6,755 nt of DNA, from positions 1-6,755 of the forward strand of contig JAAZME010000184.1 of the NCBI GenBank assembly GCA_012798975.1, read 5' to 3'. A model generated the notes under the pieces. It was not told where the DNA came from and did no database searches. It saw only the letters and a list, made by a program, of their open reading frames with translations. Position 1 is the stretch's first letter; every line of letters starts with the position of its first letter. The stretch comes from Gallicola sp. (GTDB lineage: Bacteria > Bacillota > Clostridia > Tissierellales > Peptoniphilaceae). The position numbers were made by a program, and so were the translations under genes. This document shows, piece by piece, positions 5,519-6,755 of the stretch.

Positions 5519-5973
5519 GAATTTTTATACTGATATTCTCCCTCTTTAAAGTACAAAAGAACTTCTTTCATTTTTCCATCGTAAATATCAATACACAGAT
5601 CCATAGATTTCGATAGATTATCCGCTTTTATAAACTCCTCCCGCTTCATCCAGCAAAGCTTCCCTTCTCGATTCTCTTCCTCCAGCACACCGCTGTACTT
5701 ATTGGTATAATAGAGAATTCCTACGCTTCTCCGTTTTTGATTTCCTTCTTCTATCCACTGGATGACACCTTTAATAAAAGGATTTTCAATATTCAAATTC
5801 GTCTCTTCTTTAATCTCCCGAATCACAGAATCAAAAAAACTTTCTCCTTCTTCCACATGCCCTCCTGGAAATGTCAGCCCTTCCCAACCTTCTTTGACAA
5901 TTTTATCTAGTACTACCACTTCATCCGTCTTCGTATTATGAATCATACACATATTCATTAATTCTATTTCCAT
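5509..5973 (-). CDS. Nudix hydrolase (8-oxo-dGTP diphosphatase-like)
   Basis: The 154-residue protein carries a Nudix box from G38 to L60: G38, five residues, E44, seven residues, then REIKEETNL (52-60), which holds the metal-binding glutamates E53, E56 and E57. The box glycine is N59 here, a tolerated change in many members. The lead-in 'WEGLTFPGGHVEEGES' (30-45) and the start 'MNMCMIHN' resemble Bacillota proteins annotated as 8-oxo-dGTP diphosphatases, which hydrolyse oxidised nucleoside triphosphates. Nudix substrates are hard to predict, and ADP-ribose-type substrates cannot be excluded given the sirtuin next door. AAGGAG lies 5 nt before the ATG. No promoter is evident in the short gap after the upstream hairpin, so it may depend on read-through. 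Confidence 0.88.
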   Translation of the reverse strand: MEIELMNMCMIHNTKTDEVVVLDKIVKEGWEGLTFPGGHVEEGESFFDSVIREIKEETNLNIENPFIKGVIQWIEEGNQKRRSVGILYYTNKYSGVLEEENREGKLCWMKREEFIKADNLSKSMDLCIDIYDGKMKEVLLYFKEGEYQYKNSFY

Positions 5974-5993
5974 AGTCTCTCCTTAAATACAAG

Positions 5994-6024
5994 AAAAGAC
6001 AAGAGCCTGCACTCCTGTCCTTTT
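5994..6024 (-). terminator. Terminator-like hairpin after the membrane protein gene
   Basis: On the minus-strand RNA, AAAAGGACAGGAG pairs with CTCTTGTCTTTT across a 6-nt loop: about 12 pairs with one bulged G and one G-U. The hairpin starts 2 nt after the upstream stop codon and runs into the T-rich sequence TTTTCTTGTATTT. It probably ends most of the ileS transcript, with partial read-through into the Nudix gene, whose start is about 20 nt further on. Confidence 0.6.
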
Positions 6025-6026
6025 CA

Positions 6027-6485
6027 TTATTTTCTATTTTTCTTTCTTTTTCGTTTTTTTAGTATTTTGTTATACTCATCCACGTGCATATATACCGTTA
6101 AGGTATCCTCAATATAGAAATAAGAAGCCGCTAAAAGTCCTGCAGCAATTCCGTTGATCCCGTTTGTGTTCGGCAATAAAAGATAGGCCGCCAACGCTGC
6201 AAAAGGAATCACACGAATCAGCAGGATCAGGTTTCTTGTCCTCCCCATTTTTTCAACTACATAATATTTCTTATGCAGAAAGATTCTTAGATAGGCGACG
6301 ATTACAAAAGCACCTATCAAAAGCCAAGGTGTAAACGAGGGAATTACACCTGTATTCGAATAATGGAGAGAAAAGAATATTAAAAACACCGTGAGACATT
6401 CAAGTCCCAACAATACTTTCCTTTGCTTTTCTACTTTTTCAATGGTATTATTCTTTTTCAATTTCAATCTTTGTACTTTCTCCAT
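6027..6485 (-). CDS. Four-helix membrane protein of unknown function
   Basis: I do not recognise the family. The 152-residue reading has a charged N-terminus (1-23), four likely membrane helices at about 25-42, 52-70, 85-104 and 108-126, and a very basic tail ('KKRKRKKNRK', 143-152). Both ends therefore probably lie in the cytoplasm. From the ATG at 6485 the gene overlaps ileS by 38 nt, and the nearest GGAG is about 15 nt away, which is too far for a good site. A TTG at 6413 (residue 25) lies after the ileS stop and has AGGA 5 nt upstream, so a 128-residue product starting at the first helix is a real alternative. The gene is co-directional with ileS and followed by a terminator-like hairpin. 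Confidence 0.72.
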   Translation of the reverse strand: MEKVQRLKLKKNNTIEKVEKQRKVLLGLECLTVFLIFFSLHYSNTGVIPSFTPWLLIGAFVIVAYLRIFLHKKYYVVEKMGRTRNLILLIRVIPFAALAAYLLLPNTNGINGIAAGLLAASYFYIEDTLTVYMHVDEYNKILKKRKRKKNRK

Positions 6486-6755
6486 TTAATTCTATAAAAT
6501 CTCCAGGGAGATCCTCTGCTTCTTCTAGAGATACTGCAAGAACTTCCTCTTTTATCTTATCCATATAAAGATCGACTCCGCTCTTTAATGCTTCTGTCGG
6601 AATATACTTCACGCGGATATGATCTAATACTTCGAAGTCTTTTGTTTTTCTCATCTGCTGAACTTTAGAAATAAACTCTCTTGCAAATCCTTCTTTTAGA
6701 AGATCCTCGTTTAGCGTAGTGTCTAAAATAACAAAGACGCCGTTTTCCTTTTCCA
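6448..6755 (-). CDS. ileS: Isoleucyl-tRNA synthetase, C-terminal fragment (cut by window edge)
   Basis: The frame is open to the right edge of the window, so the 5' part is missing; 101 residues are visible. The segment 'ILDTTLNEDLLKEGFAREF' followed by 'ISKVQQMRKTKDFEVLDHI' is typical of the C-terminal region after the anticodon-binding domain in long, eukaryote-like IleRS (type 2). The C-terminal zinc finger of the shorter bacterial IleRS is absent. IleRS charges tRNA-Ile with isoleucine in the cytoplasm. The in-frame Met at 6654 is internal to the conserved block ('QQMRKT') and is not a real start. The type 2 form is known to be associated with natural mupirocin resistance; whether that holds here is an inference. 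Confidence 0.88.
   Translation of the reverse strand, partial: EKENGVFVILDTTLNEDLLKEGFAREFISKVQQMRKTKDFEVLDHIRVKYIPTEALKSGVDLYMDKIKEEVLAVSLEEAEDLPGDFIELNGESTKIEIEKE

Noticed and set aside
4718..5973. SirTM-type ADP-ribosylation or sirtuin-based phage defence system
   Set aside because: There is no macrodomain, lipoate-carrier or defence partner gene, and the sirtuin keeps all standard deacylase residues, including the catalytic histidine and zinc cysteines.

Overview
The low-GC sequence, the purine-rich AGGAGG-type ribosome binding sites, the CtsR/McsA heat-shock pair with a CtsR operator, and an isoleucyl-tRNA synthetase end of the long, non-zinc-finger type all point to a Bacillota chromosome, most likely an anaerobic member of the Clostridia. 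The exact family cannot be told from this window. No mobile element, phage gene, rRNA, tRNA or CRISPR array was seen.

Layout. (1) Positions 9-1174, minus strand: the start of a ctsR-mcsA(-mcsB-clpC) stress operon, with its promoter, a long palindrome and a CtsR operator; mcsB and clpC would lie beyond the left edge. (2) Positions 1175-1410: a gene-free spacer full of short three-base-loop hairpins and a 10-bp pyrimidine repeat. (3) Positions 1411-3586, minus strand: a single-gene unit for a divergent EF-G paralogue (EF-G-2 type) with its own promoter. (4) Positions 3587-3764: AT-rich divergent spacer with the promoter of a plus-strand lipoprotein gene (3765-4235). (5) Positions 4279-4328: a strong two-way terminator where the lipoprotein gene meets the minus-strand genes. 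(6) Positions 4320-6755, minus strand: a co-directional run reading ileS (3' end only), a four-helix membrane protein, a terminator-like hairpin, a Nudix hydrolase, a sirtuin and a small zinc-ribbon membrane protein.

How the genes may work together. CtsR represses its own operon, and McsA (with McsB) relieves repression and feeds ClpCP. The sirtuin and the zinc-ribbon membrane protein are joined by a TAATG stop/start overlap, so they are translated together. The Nudix enzyme just upstream may share their transcript. The lipoprotein and the EF-G paralogue stand alone on divergent promoters.

Most of the window is recognisable housekeeping or accessory gene content. I see no clearly new multi-gene system. 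The points most worth a second look are the ctsR control region, the hairpin-rich spacer, the coupled sirtuin/zinc-ribbon pair, and the stop codon buried in a two-way terminator.
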